The notes below the pieces were generated by a model that saw only the letters and a program-made list of their open reading frames with translations, did not search any database and had not been told where the DNA came from. This document shows positions 51,907-61,240 of a stretch of DNA of 64,000 bases, in pieces (the first letter of the stretch is position 1; every line of letters begins with the position of its first letter). The DNA is from Hymenobacter terrestris (GTDB lineage Bacteria; Bacteroidota; Bacteroidia; Cytophagales; Hymenobacteraceae): the NCBI RefSeq assembly GCF_013377905.1, contig NZ_JABKAV010000014.1, forward strand, positions 1-64,000. The letters run 5' to 3'. The translations under genes were made by a program, and so were the position numbers.

Positions 51907-52479
51907 TTATTTGTCGGCGTTCAGCGTGCCTTTGAGAGCACGTGGGATGGCCACGGTAGCAATAGGAGCCTGGGGGCTGCTGAGGATGGTATAGCCTTTG
52001 GCTTCCACGGCACTCACTTTGATAGACTTGCCCAGAGCCAACTCCGAAATGTTCACTTCTACCGAATCAGGCAGGTTTTCAGGCGAGGCCTTTACCTTGA
52101 TTTTGCGCAGCTTGCTTACCAGCTTGCCACCGGCCAGTACGCCCGGCGATACGCCAACATACTTCACGGGAACCTCCATTTTCACTTCTTTGCCTTCCTG
52201 CAGCTCCAGGAAGTCAACGTGCAGCAGCATTTCGTTCACGGGGTGGAACTGCGAATCCTGCACGATGGCGCGGTACATGGTGCCCTCAATGTTGAGGTCG
52301 ACGATGTGTACCTCGGGGGTGTACAGCAGCTCGCGGAACAGAATGGCAGGAACGGAGAAGTGAACCTGCTCGGCGCCGCCGTATAGTACGCATGGTACGT
52401 ACGAATCGAGGCGGACCGCTTTGGCGTCCTTCTTACCGAGATTCGCTCTTTTAAACCCTACAATCTCGAGGCTTTTCAT
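51907..52479 (-). CDS. rplY: Ribosomal protein L25 (Ctc form)
   Basis: A 190-residue L25/Ctc protein binding 5S rRNA. The N-terminal L25 domain (EIVGFKRANLGKKDAKAVRLDSYVPCVLYGG) is followed by the Ctc-type TL5 beta domain (DFLELQEGKEVKMEVPVKYVG). Length fits Bacteroidota L25. It has its own -7 element at 52532 and terminator, so it is separate from prs. Confidence 0.96.
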   Translation of the reverse strand: MKSLEIVGFKRANLGKKDAKAVRLDSYVPCVLYGGAEQVHFSVPAILFRELLYTPEVHIVDLNIEGTMYRAIVQDSQFHPVNEMLLHVDFLELQEGKEVKMEVPVKYVGVSPGVLAGGKLVSKLRKIKVKASPENLPDSVEVNISELALGKSIKVSAVEAKGYTILSSPQAPIATVAIPRALKGTLNADK

Positions 52480-52531
52480 AAAAGTGTGCTTTGGAGGAAA
52501 ATCCGCTCACCCACAGCAGGCAAACGGGCCG

Positions 52532-52539
52532 CAAAGATA
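52532..52539 (-). promoter_or_regulatory. Predicted -7 element for rplY
   Basis: The minus strand reads TATCTTTG, an exact TAnnTTTG match, 52 bases before the start. No clear -33 was found. Confidence 0.45.
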
Positions 52540-52574
52540 GGCGGATTGTTTGGCAATAGCTGAGCAAAAGCCAA

Positions 52575-52607
52575 AAAAGGGTGTCATGCTCAGCATGACA
52601 CCCTTTT
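52575..52607 (-). terminator. Terminator of prs
   Basis: AAAAGGGTGTCATGCT is exactly inverted as AGCATGACACCCTTTT around one base. It lies 24 bases after the prs stop. Confidence 0.88.
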
Positions 52608-52630
52608 GCCAGTTGATTTCTTTCCTCAAT

Positions 52631-53560
52631 TTAAATAAACAACGAGCTGATGGACTCGTGGGTAACTACGTTGCGGATGGCTTGGGCAAACAGCGGAGCC
52701 AGCGTGATAACCCGAATTTTAGCGTTTTCCTGCTGCAGCGGAATCGTGTCGGTAATGACCAACTCCTCGAGCATCGAGGTACGGATTCGTTCGTGCGCCG
52801 GACCCGAAAGCACGCCGTGCGTAATCACCGCCCGCACCGATTTGGCCCCGCGCTCCATAAGCAGCTCGGCGGCTTTGCAGATGGTGCCGGCCGTGTCCAC
52901 AATGTCGTCCACGAGCACCACGTTCATGCCCGTTACGTCGCCGATTACCTGCATCGAGGCAATTTCGTTAGCCCGCAGACGCATCTTGTCGCAGACCACA
53001 ATTTCGGCCCCGAACTTCTTGGCGAAGGCCCGGGTACGCACCACGCCGCCCACGTCGGGCGAAGCGAAAATCAAATCATCGAGGCCCAGCGACTGAATGT
53101 AGGGCGCTATTACGGTGGCGCCGTCGAGGTGGTCGACGGGAATATCGAAGAAGCCCTGAATCTGGCCGGCGTGCAAGTCGCAGGTCATCAGGCGGTCGGT
53201 GCCCACGCTCTGCACGAAATCGGCCACTACTTTAGCGCCGATGCTCACGCGCGGCTTGTCCTTACGGTCCTGGCGGGCGTAGCCGTAGTAGGGCATCACC
53301 ACGGTTACCGAGGCAGCCGAGGCGCGCTTGGCGGCGTCTACCATCAGCATGAGCTCCATCAGGTTTTCGGCCGGCGGGTTGGTGCTCTGAATCAGGAACA
53401 CGGCGCAACCCCGGATGCTCTCGTTGAAGCTGGGCCCGAGTTCGGTATCGGCGAAACGCTGGATGCTCAGGTCGCCGAGCGGCTGACCGAACGCTTCGGC
53501 AATTTTCTGGCCTAGCTCGTGGGAGGCGTTACCGGCGAAAATCTTGACTTGCTGAGCCAT
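52631..53560 (-). CDS. prs: Ribose-phosphate pyrophosphokinase
   Basis: A 309-residue enzyme making PRPP from ribose 5-phosphate and ATP. It has FADTELGPSFNESIRG at the start, YYGYARQDRKDKPRVSIGAKVVADF (the flexible ATP loop region), DLHAGQIQGFF and the PRPP-binding VVLVDDIVDTAGT. Length is normal. A terminator-like hairpin lies in its leader. Confidence 0.97.
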   Translation of the reverse strand: MAQQVKIFAGNASHELGQKIAEAFGQPLGDLSIQRFADTELGPSFNESIRGCAVFLIQSTNPPAENLMELMLMVDAAKRASAASVTVVMPYYGYARQDRKDKPRVSIGAKVVADFVQSVGTDRLMTCDLHAGQIQGFFDIPVDHLDGATVIAPYIQSLGLDDLIFASPDVGGVVRTRAFAKKFGAEIVVCDKMRLRANEIASMQVIGDVTGMNVVLVDDIVDTAGTICKAAELLMERGAKSVRAVITHGVLSGPAHERIRTSMLEELVITDTIPLQQENAKIRVITLAPLFAQAIRNVVTHESISSLFI

Positions 53561-53599
53561 GAGAAAGAGGTGTTAAAAGGGTAAGGGGTGGAAATGAAA

Positions 53600-53640
53600 A
53601 ATTCTCCCGCCGGCTGACGGTTCAGCGCGAGGGGAGAATT
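53600..53640 (-). promoter_or_regulatory. Terminator-like hairpin in the prs leader (candidate attenuator)
   Basis: On the minus strand AATTCTCCC pairs with GGGAGAATT, with an inner GCTGA/TCAGC stem, followed by TTTTCATTT. It ends 40 bases before the prs start. The tRNA-Gln terminator lies further upstream, so this second hairpin may control prs. Confidence 0.5.
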
Positions 53641-53782
53641 GGGCAAGCGTGGAAATGCAGCCAAATGAAGCGGCCGGGGGTACTGGATTTTCGTCAGGAA
53701 CGAAGCGCCGCGCTACGCTGCCTGGCTCAACGGGGCCGTCGGCAGCTTCGGCATTTAACCATTTGCGATAGCTGTGATTTAA
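53641..53782. other. Gap between prs leader hairpin and tRNA terminator
   Basis: I see no gene here. TTCATTTG on the minus strand at 53662-53669 is a near match to a -7 element and could be the prs promoter, giving a leader of about 95 bases. Confidence 0.35.
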
Positions 53783-53836
53783 AGCGCGAAAGGCGCCGAC
53801 TCTTCCGGGGGAGGAAGAATCAGCGCCTTTCGCGTT
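53783..53836 (-). terminator. Probable tRNA-Gln terminator
   Basis: CGCGAAAGGCGC pairs with GCGCCTTTCGCG; an inner TCTTCC / GGAAGA stem adds stability. On the minus strand it is followed by CTTTAAAT, a short T tract. Confidence 0.65.
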
Positions 53837-53848
53837 GGCTGTGTCAGT

Positions 53849-53920
53849 TGTCCGACCAGGGCTCGAACCTGGACTTTCTTGAATCAAAATCAAGCGTGTT
53901 GCCAGTTACACCATCGGACA
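53849..53920 (-). tRNA. tRNA-Gln (anticodon TTG)
   Basis: A 72-base cloverleaf: acceptor arms TGTCCGA and TCGGACA pair fully. The anticodon stem CTTGA/TCAAG encloses TTTTGAT, giving anticodon TTG for CAA codons. The T arm CCAGG-TTCGAGC-CCTGG is standard. No CCA is encoded. A Bacteroidota promoter lies just upstream. Confidence 0.95.
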
Positions 53921-53963
53921 ATTTCCGGGCGGCTTTCCGGGTAAGCGGTGCCGTTTGGTTGTG

Positions 53964-53994
53964 CAAATGTACAGAGGCTTTTATTGAAGGCAAA
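53964..53994 (-). promoter_or_regulatory. tRNA-Gln promoter
   Basis: The minus strand has TTTG (53991-53994), a 19-base spacer and TACATTTG (53964-53971), both exact matches to the Bacteroidota -33/-7 pattern. The tRNA begins about 44 bases downstream. Confidence 0.6.
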
Positions 53995-54115
53995 TTTCCA
54001 ATGAAAAAAATTTACCCGAATCTAGGAAGGAGTGGGCAGTGAGGGAGCTTTCAGGACTGAAAATCAGGGTTTCAGACGCTGAAAAAAAAGTTGACCAAAG
54101 CCCGTAGCCGCTGGC

Positions 54116-54147
54116 TTTGGCAATGCCACGATTAAGCCGTAGTTTTG
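54116..54147 (+). promoter_or_regulatory. atpD promoter
   Basis: TTTG at 54116-54119, a 20-base spacer and TAGTTTTG at 54140-54147 match the Bacteroidota -33/-7 pattern. The start codon of atpD is 42 bases downstream. Confidence 0.6.
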
Positions 54148-54155
54148 CGGCCTGA

Positions 54156-55694
<1,539 letters not shown>

Positions 55695-55696
55695 TT

Positions 55697-55782
55697 TTGA
55701 GTTGTTAGCTGATGGCCATTAGCTGTTAGCTGCCTATTGCTGACTTCGGTCATCAGCTAACAGCCAACAGCCAACAGCTCAG
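55697..55782. repeat. Inverted repeat between atpD and atpC
   Basis: TTGAGTTGTTAGCTGATGGC at 55697 and its imperfect inverse near 55751-55782 (CATCAGCTAACAGCCAACAG) are built from repeated GCTGTTAGCT/AGCTAACAGC units. A dispersed or tandem-derived palindrome is likely. It lies inside the atpD-atpC operon. Confidence 0.65.
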
Positions 55783-55787
55783 AAACT

Positions 55788-56027
55788 ATGTATCTGGAAA
55801 TCATCACGCCCGACCGCAAGGTGTTCGAAGGCGAAGTTAACTCGGCCCGGTTTCCGGGAGCCGATGGCCTTTTCGAAGTTCTCAATGGCCACGCCCCGCT
55901 TATTTCGGCGCTGAAAGCCGGTGAAATCGTCATCAACGGCGGTGCCAGTCGCTTCCAGGTAGAAGGCGGCGTAGTAGAAGTGTTGCGCAACAACGTTATC
56001 GTGCTGGCCGAGGGCGCTTCGGCGTAA
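55788..56027 (+). CDS. atpC: ATP synthase F1 subunit epsilon (short form)
   Basis: A 79-residue epsilon subunit holding only the N-terminal beta-sandwich (YLEIITPDRKVFEG, FPGADGLFEVLNGHAPLISALKAG). The C-terminal two-helix inhibitory domain is missing, which is common in Bacteroidota. It follows atpD by 93 bases. Confidence 0.95.
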   Translation: MYLEIITPDRKVFEGEVNSARFPGADGLFEVLNGHAPLISALKAGEIVINGGASRFQVEGGVVEVLRNNVIVLAEGASA

Positions 56028-56048
56028 CCTTCGGTTTCAGCTTACATT

Positions 56049-56080
56049 GAAAAGCCTTTCCTTTGCAGGAAAGGCTTTTC
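56049..56080 (+). terminator. Terminator of the atpD-atpC unit
   Basis: GAAAAGCCTTTCCT pairs with AGGAAAGGCTTTTC around a four-base loop, followed by TGCTTTTT. Confidence 0.85.
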
Positions 56081-56107
56081 TGCTTTTTCAGCCCGAGTTA
56101 ACGATTC

Positions 56108-57241
56108 ATGGAAATCCACCCCAAAATCACCCCGATTTATCAGACTTCGGTTTTTAAGTTTGAGGACCTCAACGAACTGGAGCTGTATTTCGGGGAGCCG
56201 GGCAGCCGCTACCTGTACTCGCGCAACGGCAACCCCAACTCCGACGAGCTGGCGGCGGCCGTAACGCAGCTGGAAGGTGGTGCCGGAGCGGTGGCTACCG
56301 GATCGGGCATGGCGGCGATTTTTGCGGCCATTATGGCCTGTTGCGAGGCTGGCGACCATGTGCTGTGCGCGGCTGATATCTACGGCGGCTCATCGGCGCT
56401 GTTGAGCCAGGAGCTAAGCCGGCTGGGCATTACAGTTAGCTACGTGCCCTTTGCCGACCTGACAACCAACCTGGCCGCCCACGCGCAGCCCCGCACCCGG
56501 CTGTTGCTCTGCGAAACTATTAGCAACCCACTGCTGCGCGTCGTCGACCTGCGGGCCGCGGCAGATGCTGCCCACGCGCTGGGCGTGAAGCTGGTGGTGG
56601 ATAATACGTTCGCCTCGCCTGTACTTACCCGGCCATTGGAGTATGGGGCCGATATGGTGATGCACAGCGTAACGAAATACCTGGCCGGGCACTCCGACGT
56701 GACGGCTGGCGCGGTAGTAGCTCGCACACCCGAATACGCCGCCCGGCTCCGGCAAGTCGGGACGCTGTTTGGGCTAACGCTAAGCCCCATGGAAAGCTGG
56801 CTGGCCGTACGGGGCCTTAAAACCCTGCGCCTGCGCATAGAAGCGCACTCCCGCAACGCGCAGGCCGTAGCCGAGCTGCTGGCAGGCCACCCGGCGGTAG
56901 GGGAGGTATTTTATCCGGGCCTGCCGGGGCATCCGCAGCACAAGCTGGCTGCCGGCCAGGGCGGCGGCCGCTTTGGGGGTATGGTTTCGTTCCGGCTGGC
57001 CGACGATACGACGGAGGCCGTGAGCCGCTTCATGCGGGCCTGCCAGCGGTTCCCGTTCGCGCCTTCGCTGGCGGGCGTCGACTCTTCGCTTTCGTACCCG
57101 GCCGGCACCTCACATCGGGCCCTTGCTGAGGAAGAACGGCAGCAGTTGGGCATTACGGCCGGGCTGGTACGCTTAAGCGTGGGTATCGAGTCGGTTGAGG
57201 AGTTGCTGGCCGATTTGCAGCAGGCTCTGGCCGCACTTTAA
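56108..57241 (+). CDS. Cystathionine gamma-synthase/methionine gamma-lyase family PLP enzyme
   Basis: A 377-residue trans-sulfuration enzyme: PIYQTSVFKF at the start, SRNGNPN, the phosphate-binding ATGSGMAA, DNTFASP, and the PLP lysine in HSVTKYLAGHSDV. The exact reaction (gamma-synthase, beta-lyase or gamma-lyase) cannot be told from sequence alone. It takes part in methionine or cysteine metabolism. A terminator follows. Confidence 0.9.
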   Translation: MEIHPKITPIYQTSVFKFEDLNELELYFGEPGSRYLYSRNGNPNSDELAAAVTQLEGGAGAVATGSGMAAIFAAIMACCEAGDHVLCAADIYGGSSALLSQELSRLGITVSYVPFADLTTNLAAHAQPRTRLLLCETISNPLLRVVDLRAAADAAHALGVKLVVDNTFASPVLTRPLEYGADMVMHSVTKYLAGHSDVTAGAVVARTPEYAARLRQVGTLFGLTLSPMESWLAVRGLKTLRLRIEAHSRNAQAVAELLAGHPAVGEVFYPGLPGHPQHKLAAGQGGGRFGGMVSFRLADDTTEAVSRFMRACQRFPFAPSLAGVDSSLSYPAGTSHRALAEEERQQLGITAGLVRLSVGIESVEELLADLQQALAAL

Positions 57242-57270
57242 GCGGCTGCATCAGTAAGTGCGGGCTACAG

Positions 57271-57309
57271 AAAGAGGCAGGTGAGCGTACCCATCTGCCT
57301 TTTTTTTTG
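57271..57309 (+). terminator. Terminator after the PLP enzyme gene
   Basis: AGAGGCAG pairs with CTGCCT around a loop and is followed by nine T bases at about 57300-57308, 30 bases after the stop. Confidence 0.7.
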
Positions 57310-57526
57310 CTATTGACAGCCAGCGTAAACACTGTCGTGCAGTGGCTTTTCTCTCTTGAATCGAATCCCAATCTTCTATTAGTCAACCTTCCCTTCGATG
57401 CATTCACACTTCAAGGGGAAAGTTGTAGATTAAAATAGTATTAAAACTGCTTTTGACGATAGCATTGCTTTGATCTTGGGTTTGTGCATCATACTTTTAA
57501 CTGTTCTATCTCATTTCCCAATCCCC

Positions 57527-57979
57527 ATGAACCAGTTAAAAAAGAGCCTGTTGATTCTGTTTGTCTGCCTGTTTAGCGCCGTTGCGGCTCTGGCTAATAA
57601 TCCCGATGCCGTAGTGGGCGTGTGGAAAAACGGGGAGGGCACGGGTATGATTCAGATTTACAAAAGCGGCGATAAGTATTTTGGTCGGCTGGTGTGGCTC
57701 AAAGTGCCCAACAATCCCGATGGTACCCCCCGCACTGACGTAAATAACCCCGATGAAGCGGCCCGGAAAAAGCCCCTGAAAGGCCTTGTGAACATGCGCA
57801 GCTTCACTTATGCCGGCGACAATAAGTGGGAAAGCGGTAATATCTACGACCCCAAAAACGGCAGCGACTACTCCTGCGAGATGACGCTCGTGGACCCCAA
57901 TACGCTGGAAGTACGCGGCTTCATCGGCGTATCACTTTTCGGCCGTACCGATGTTTGGAAGCGGCAGGTTAAGAAGTAA
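57527..57979 (+). CDS. Secreted DUF2147 protein
   Basis: A 150-residue exported protein: signal peptide (KKSLLILFVCLFSAVAALA), then DUF2147 features AVVGVWKNGEGTGMIQIYKSGDKYFGRLVWLK, GNIYDPKNGSDYSCEMTLVD and VRGFIGVSLFGRTDVWKR. The family is a small lipocalin-like fold of unknown role. ATG 57527 is chosen; the earlier frame at 57470 would hide the signal peptide. It is 4 bases upstream of an outer-membrane protein gene. Confidence 0.85.
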   Translation: MNQLKKSLLILFVCLFSAVAALANNPDAVVGVWKNGEGTGMIQIYKSGDKYFGRLVWLKVPNNPDGTPRTDVNNPDEAARKKPLKGLVNMRSFTYAGDNKWESGNIYDPKNGSDYSCEMTLVDPNTLEVRGFIGVSLFGRTDVWKRQVKK

Positions 57980-57983
57980 GAAT

Positions 57984-59051
57984 ATGCCAAATCTTACCCT
58001 CCGCTGCTTTTTGGGTTCCCTGCTGGCCCTAAGCTCCTTGCTGGCCGCTCCCTCTGCCGGTGCCCAAGATCTGCCCTCCGCCCCCGACTCGCTGGGTGTG
58101 GATGATTTCGGTAGCTTCGGCAACGCCGATGCTACCGAAAACCGCCCCTACGCCAGCCAGAAAGTGCTGTCGCAAAGCCCCACCAAGCTTATCTCCGTAG
58201 GCTACGAATATCAACTCCCGTTTGATATAACCTCAGTTGGTCCACATACGGTTGGGGTAGGTGAATTGGAAAAAAGAACTGAGCAGGTTGACCGGTTTGC
58301 CGGGCTGCGGCTGGGCTTCAATGCACCGGTTATCTCCAATTCCAGCCTTATTCTGAACCTGGGGCTGACCTACTGGAATACTGGAGTAGGTATTGCCAAC
58401 GCCAACCGGACCCCGCTGTTTCGGGCAATGGAAGACGGTTTGCGCTCCACGGGTTTCAATGCCACGGTGTTCAAGCCCCTGAACGACGTCCGCTATCTGC
58501 TTATTCAGGGTAATGTCGACCTGAACGGTACCTACCGCAACTTCGACGACGTTAGCAGCAAGGCGCTTACCTACAGCGGAACGGCTATATACGGCTGGAA
58601 GCGCTCAGAAGCCTTTATGTGGGGCCTGGGGCTTACGCGCACCTACCGGGCCGGACAACTGCTGCACATTCCGGTGGTGTACTATTACCGCACCTTTAAC
58701 CCCAAGTGGGGAGTGGAGGCCATATTTCCAGCTCGCGTGAACCTGCGCCGTAATTTTGGGGCTAACTCCCTGCTCACAATCGGCTACGAAATCGAAGGCA
58801 ACGCCTACTACCTGGGGATGGTGAATGGCCAGGATGCCTACCTGCGCCGGGGCGAGCTAAAGCCACGCCTGACGTATGAGCGGCAACTGGCGGGCTTTGT
58901 CTGGCTCTCGGCCCAGGCCGGCTACCGCTATAACTACCGCTTCAACGTCTTCAACGATCAGAACCCCACTGGCGACAACAACCCACTCTACGACAACTCC
59001 CTGGGTAACCCGCTGTACTTCAACTTGAGCATCAACTTAGTTAGCCCCTGA
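57984..59051 (+). CDS. Outer-membrane beta-barrel protein (DUF6268-like)
   Basis: A 355-residue exported protein with signal peptide (LRCFLGSLLALSSLLAAPSAGAQ) and many amphipathic beta strands (LILNLGLTYWNTG, YLLIQGNVDLNG, FMWGLGLTRTYRAG) ending in a likely barrel closing strand (YFNLSINLVSP). I associate it with DUF6268 barrel proteins, tentatively. The DUF2147 gene 4 bases upstream makes these an operon. ATG 57984. A terminator follows. Confidence 0.75.
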   Translation: MPNLTLRCFLGSLLALSSLLAAPSAGAQDLPSAPDSLGVDDFGSFGNADATENRPYASQKVLSQSPTKLISVGYEYQLPFDITSVGPHTVGVGELEKRTEQVDRFAGLRLGFNAPVISNSSLILNLGLTYWNTGVGIANANRTPLFRAMEDGLRSTGFNATVFKPLNDVRYLLIQGNVDLNGTYRNFDDVSSKALTYSGTAIYGWKRSEAFMWGLGLTRTYRAGQLLHIPVVYYYRTFNPKWGVEAIFPARVNLRRNFGANSLLTIGYEIEGNAYYLGMVNGQDAYLRRGELKPRLTYERQLAGFVWLSAQAGYRYNYRFNVFNDQNPTGDNNPLYDNSLGNPLYFNLSINLVSP

Positions 59052-59116
59052 TGGTATTACACCGCTACGCAGTCCTCAGCTAACAACACAAATTCCGCAT
59101 GTGAAGCTGAGTTGAA

Positions 59117-59148
59117 GCCACGCCTGCTGCAACAGGCGTGGCTTTTTT
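59117..59148 (+). terminator. Terminator of the DUF2147/barrel operon
   Basis: GCCACGCCTG pairs with CAGGCGTGGC around CTGCAA, followed by TTTTTT. Confidence 0.88.
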
Positions 59149-59274
59149 ATGCGCTGATTAATGAGGGGAACCATATGCCCCTGTGACATGATATATACTA
59201 CCAGTATGAGGTTTTGTACTCTAAGAACTAGCTATGGAACCTTATGTGCTACCTGCTGGCGGGTTGTGCTGATT

Positions 59275-60420
59275 TCAGGTAGGCCACAGCGTTTTGATGA
59301 TATCAGCTATACGGCGCAGGTCGGTTTCTGTCAGGGCCGAGCCAGAGGGCAGGCAGAGGCCGCGGGTAAATAAGTCGGTACAAACCGCGCCGCCGTACAT
59401 CGGCACGCTGGCAAAAAGCGGCTGCAGATGCAGAGGCTTCCAGAGCGGGCGACTTTCGATGTTGCGGGTTTCAAGTTGCAGACGCAGCTGTTCTGGTGTA
59501 ACGCTGGTCTCGGCCGGGTCGAGGAGCAGGCAGCTGAGCCAGCGGTTGGAGCGGCCCGTGGCGGGCTCGGTGGGACCAAAGGATAGGCCAGGTAAGTCCT
59601 CAAGTTTTTCCTGGTACCAGGCGTAAATTTCGCGGCGCTTCTTCACTCGGTCATCCAACAGGCCCATCTGGCCCCGACCAATGCCGGCCAGCAGGTTGCT
59701 GAGGCGGTAGTTGTAGCCTAGCTCCGAGTGTTGGTAGTAGGGCGCATCGTCGCGGGCCTGGGTGGCCCAGGCGCGGGCTTTGGCAGCCCAGGCCGCATTG
59801 TTGGTTGTCAGCATGCCGCCGCCGCTGGTGGTCAGGATTTTGTTGCCGTTGAAGGAGAATACGCCCACGGCCCCAAACGAGCCCAGGGGTTTGCCCTCGT
59901 AGGTAGCGCCCAGCGCTTCGGCCGCATCTTCGAGCACCGGCACGCCAAACTCTTCGGCCAGCACCATGATTTCGCGCAGCTTGCAGGGCATGCCGTACAG
60001 ATGCACCACAATAAGGGCGCGGGGTAGGCGGTTCTGGCGTTGGCGGTCTTCCAGCGCCTCCCGCAGCCGCTCAGGACACATATTCCAGGTTTCGGTTTCG
60101 CTGTCGATAAACACCGGCGTGGCTCCGAGGTAGGTAATGGGGTTGGCCGTAGCCACGAACGTAAACGAGGGACACAGCACCTCATCGCCCGGCCCTACGC
60201 CCAGCAGCCGCAGCCCCAGATGAATGGCGGCCGTACCCGAGTTGAGAGCCAACGCGTGCGCTACGCCGGTAAACGCGCATACGTCCTGCTCAAACCCATC
60301 AAGGTTGGGGCCGACCGGGGCCACCCAATTGTCCTCGATGGCCTTGTGCAGGTAATTGAGCTCGTGGCGGCCGAGGTGGGGAGGAGAGAGGTATAGTCGG
60401 TCGTGATCCTGGCTGTTCAT
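59275..60420 (-). CDS. DegT/DnrJ/EryC1-family sugar aminotransferase (PglE-like)
   Basis: A 381-residue PLP enzyme that aminates a nucleotide-linked ketosugar. It has NWVAPVGPNLDGFE, ALNSGTAAIHLGLRLLG, PSFTFVATANPI, EDAAEALGATYEG and the PLP lysine in FSFNGNKILTTSGGG. The 'NWVAPVG' start is typical of PglE/LegC-type enzymes of the bacillosamine pathway. It is the third gene of a leftward trio with PglD- and PglC-like genes, 116 bases after the PglD-like gene. Confidence 0.9.
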   Translation of the reverse strand: MNSQDHDRLYLSPPHLGRHELNYLHKAIEDNWVAPVGPNLDGFEQDVCAFTGVAHALALNSGTAAIHLGLRLLGVGPGDEVLCPSFTFVATANPITYLGATPVFIDSETETWNMCPERLREALEDRQRQNRLPRALIVVHLYGMPCKLREIMVLAEEFGVPVLEDAAEALGATYEGKPLGSFGAVGVFSFNGNKILTTSGGGMLTTNNAAWAAKARAWATQARDDAPYYQHSELGYNYRLSNLLAGIGRGQMGLLDDRVKKRREIYAWYQEKLEDLPGLSFGPTEPATGRSNRWLSCLLLDPAETSVTPEQLRLQLETRNIESRPLWKPLHLQPLFASVPMYGGAVCTDLFTRGLCLPSGSALTETDLRRIADIIKTLWPT

Positions 60421-60536
60421 AGGTGGTTTTCTCGCAGAGGTTCGCGGAGGAATGCGCGGAGGGATAAAAAGCAGCCAGGCAAAAACAGGTGGCGGCTTGA
60501 TGCCGGAAAGCTATCAGTCTGTCCCTGCTTTTATCC

Positions 60537-61238
60537 TTACTTGTCAACCACCCGGGCCGGCACACCTACGGCGGTGCAGTCGGCGGATAGGTTGCGGATG
60601 GCTACGGCTCCGGCTCCAAGTACGGTGCGGGCCCCAATTCGGACTTGCTGCAGCACAGTAGCGTTAGTGCCCAGGTATACACCCGTTTCGAGGTGGGCCC
60701 CGCCGCCCACATTGGCGTGGGGCATCAGGGAGCAGAAATCGTCCAGCACGGCATCGTGGCCCACGGTGCAGCCCAGGTTCAGCAGCACATGGCGACCCAG
60801 GCGAATATCGGTGGTGAGGATGCAGCCCTGGGTGATAATGCAGCCGGCCCCAATCTGCAGGTGCTGGAACGATTCGGCGCTGACGCCCGGGTGGATGAGG
60901 GAAGGAAAATGGAGCTGCGGGGAGGTGAGGCGGGCCACTACGGCCGCGCGGGTGGCGCTGCTGCCAACGGCCACAGCTACGGCCAACGGCTCAGGCGTGG
61001 CGTTCAGGTCGGTGGCCGTGCCGAGGTAGCGCAGGCCATGGATGAGGTCGGTGGCGGGCAGCTGGTCGTCGTAGAAACCTGCCAGTTCCCAAGTGGGGGC
61101 CACCGCATTGAGCTGGCGCAGCAGCACCAGCACCTCGCGGCCCAGTCCGCCGGCCCCAAAAATGGCCAGCCGGCGCGGTACTTCGGGTTGGGTTGGGGCG
61201 GTAGTGGCCGCAGCAGCGGGGTTGCTGGAAATATGCAC
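60537..61238 (-). CDS. PglD-like sugar O/N-acetyltransferase
   Basis: A 233-residue acetyltransferase: an N-terminal Rossmann domain (LAIFGAGGLGREVLVLL) and a left-handed beta-helix of hexapeptide repeats (IGAGCIITQGCILTTDI, GARTVLGAGAVAIRNL). The catalytic His is in GHDAVLDD. It starts with GTG at 61238, two bases from the PglC-like stop, indicating tight coupling. It would acetylate the amino sugar made by the neighbouring aminotransferase. Confidence 0.9.
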   Translation of the reverse strand: MHISSNPAAAATTAPTQPEVPRRLAIFGAGGLGREVLVLLRQLNAVAPTWELAGFYDDQLPATDLIHGLRYLGTATDLNATPEPLAVAVAVGSSATRAAVVARLTSPQLHFPSLIHPGVSAESFQHLQIGAGCIITQGCILTTDIRLGRHVLLNLGCTVGHDAVLDDFCSLMPHANVGGGAHLETGVYLGTNATVLQQVRIGARTVLGAGAVAIRNLSADCTAVGVPARVVDK

Positions 61239-61240
61239 AG

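Noticed and set aside
52575..52607. Possible short copy of the dispersed palindrome (shares GTCATGCT and AGCATGAC)
   Set aside because: Only the tip sequence is shared and it functions well as a prs terminator, so it was not counted as a copy.
53573..53893. Minus-strand frame between prs and tRNA-Gln
   Set aside because: It overlaps the tRNA gene and the hairpins and has no domain.
56000..56107. SAM riboswitch or other known riboswitch before the trans-sulfuration enzyme
   Set aside because: The only structure is a simple terminator hairpin after atpC; no riboswitch core was recognised.
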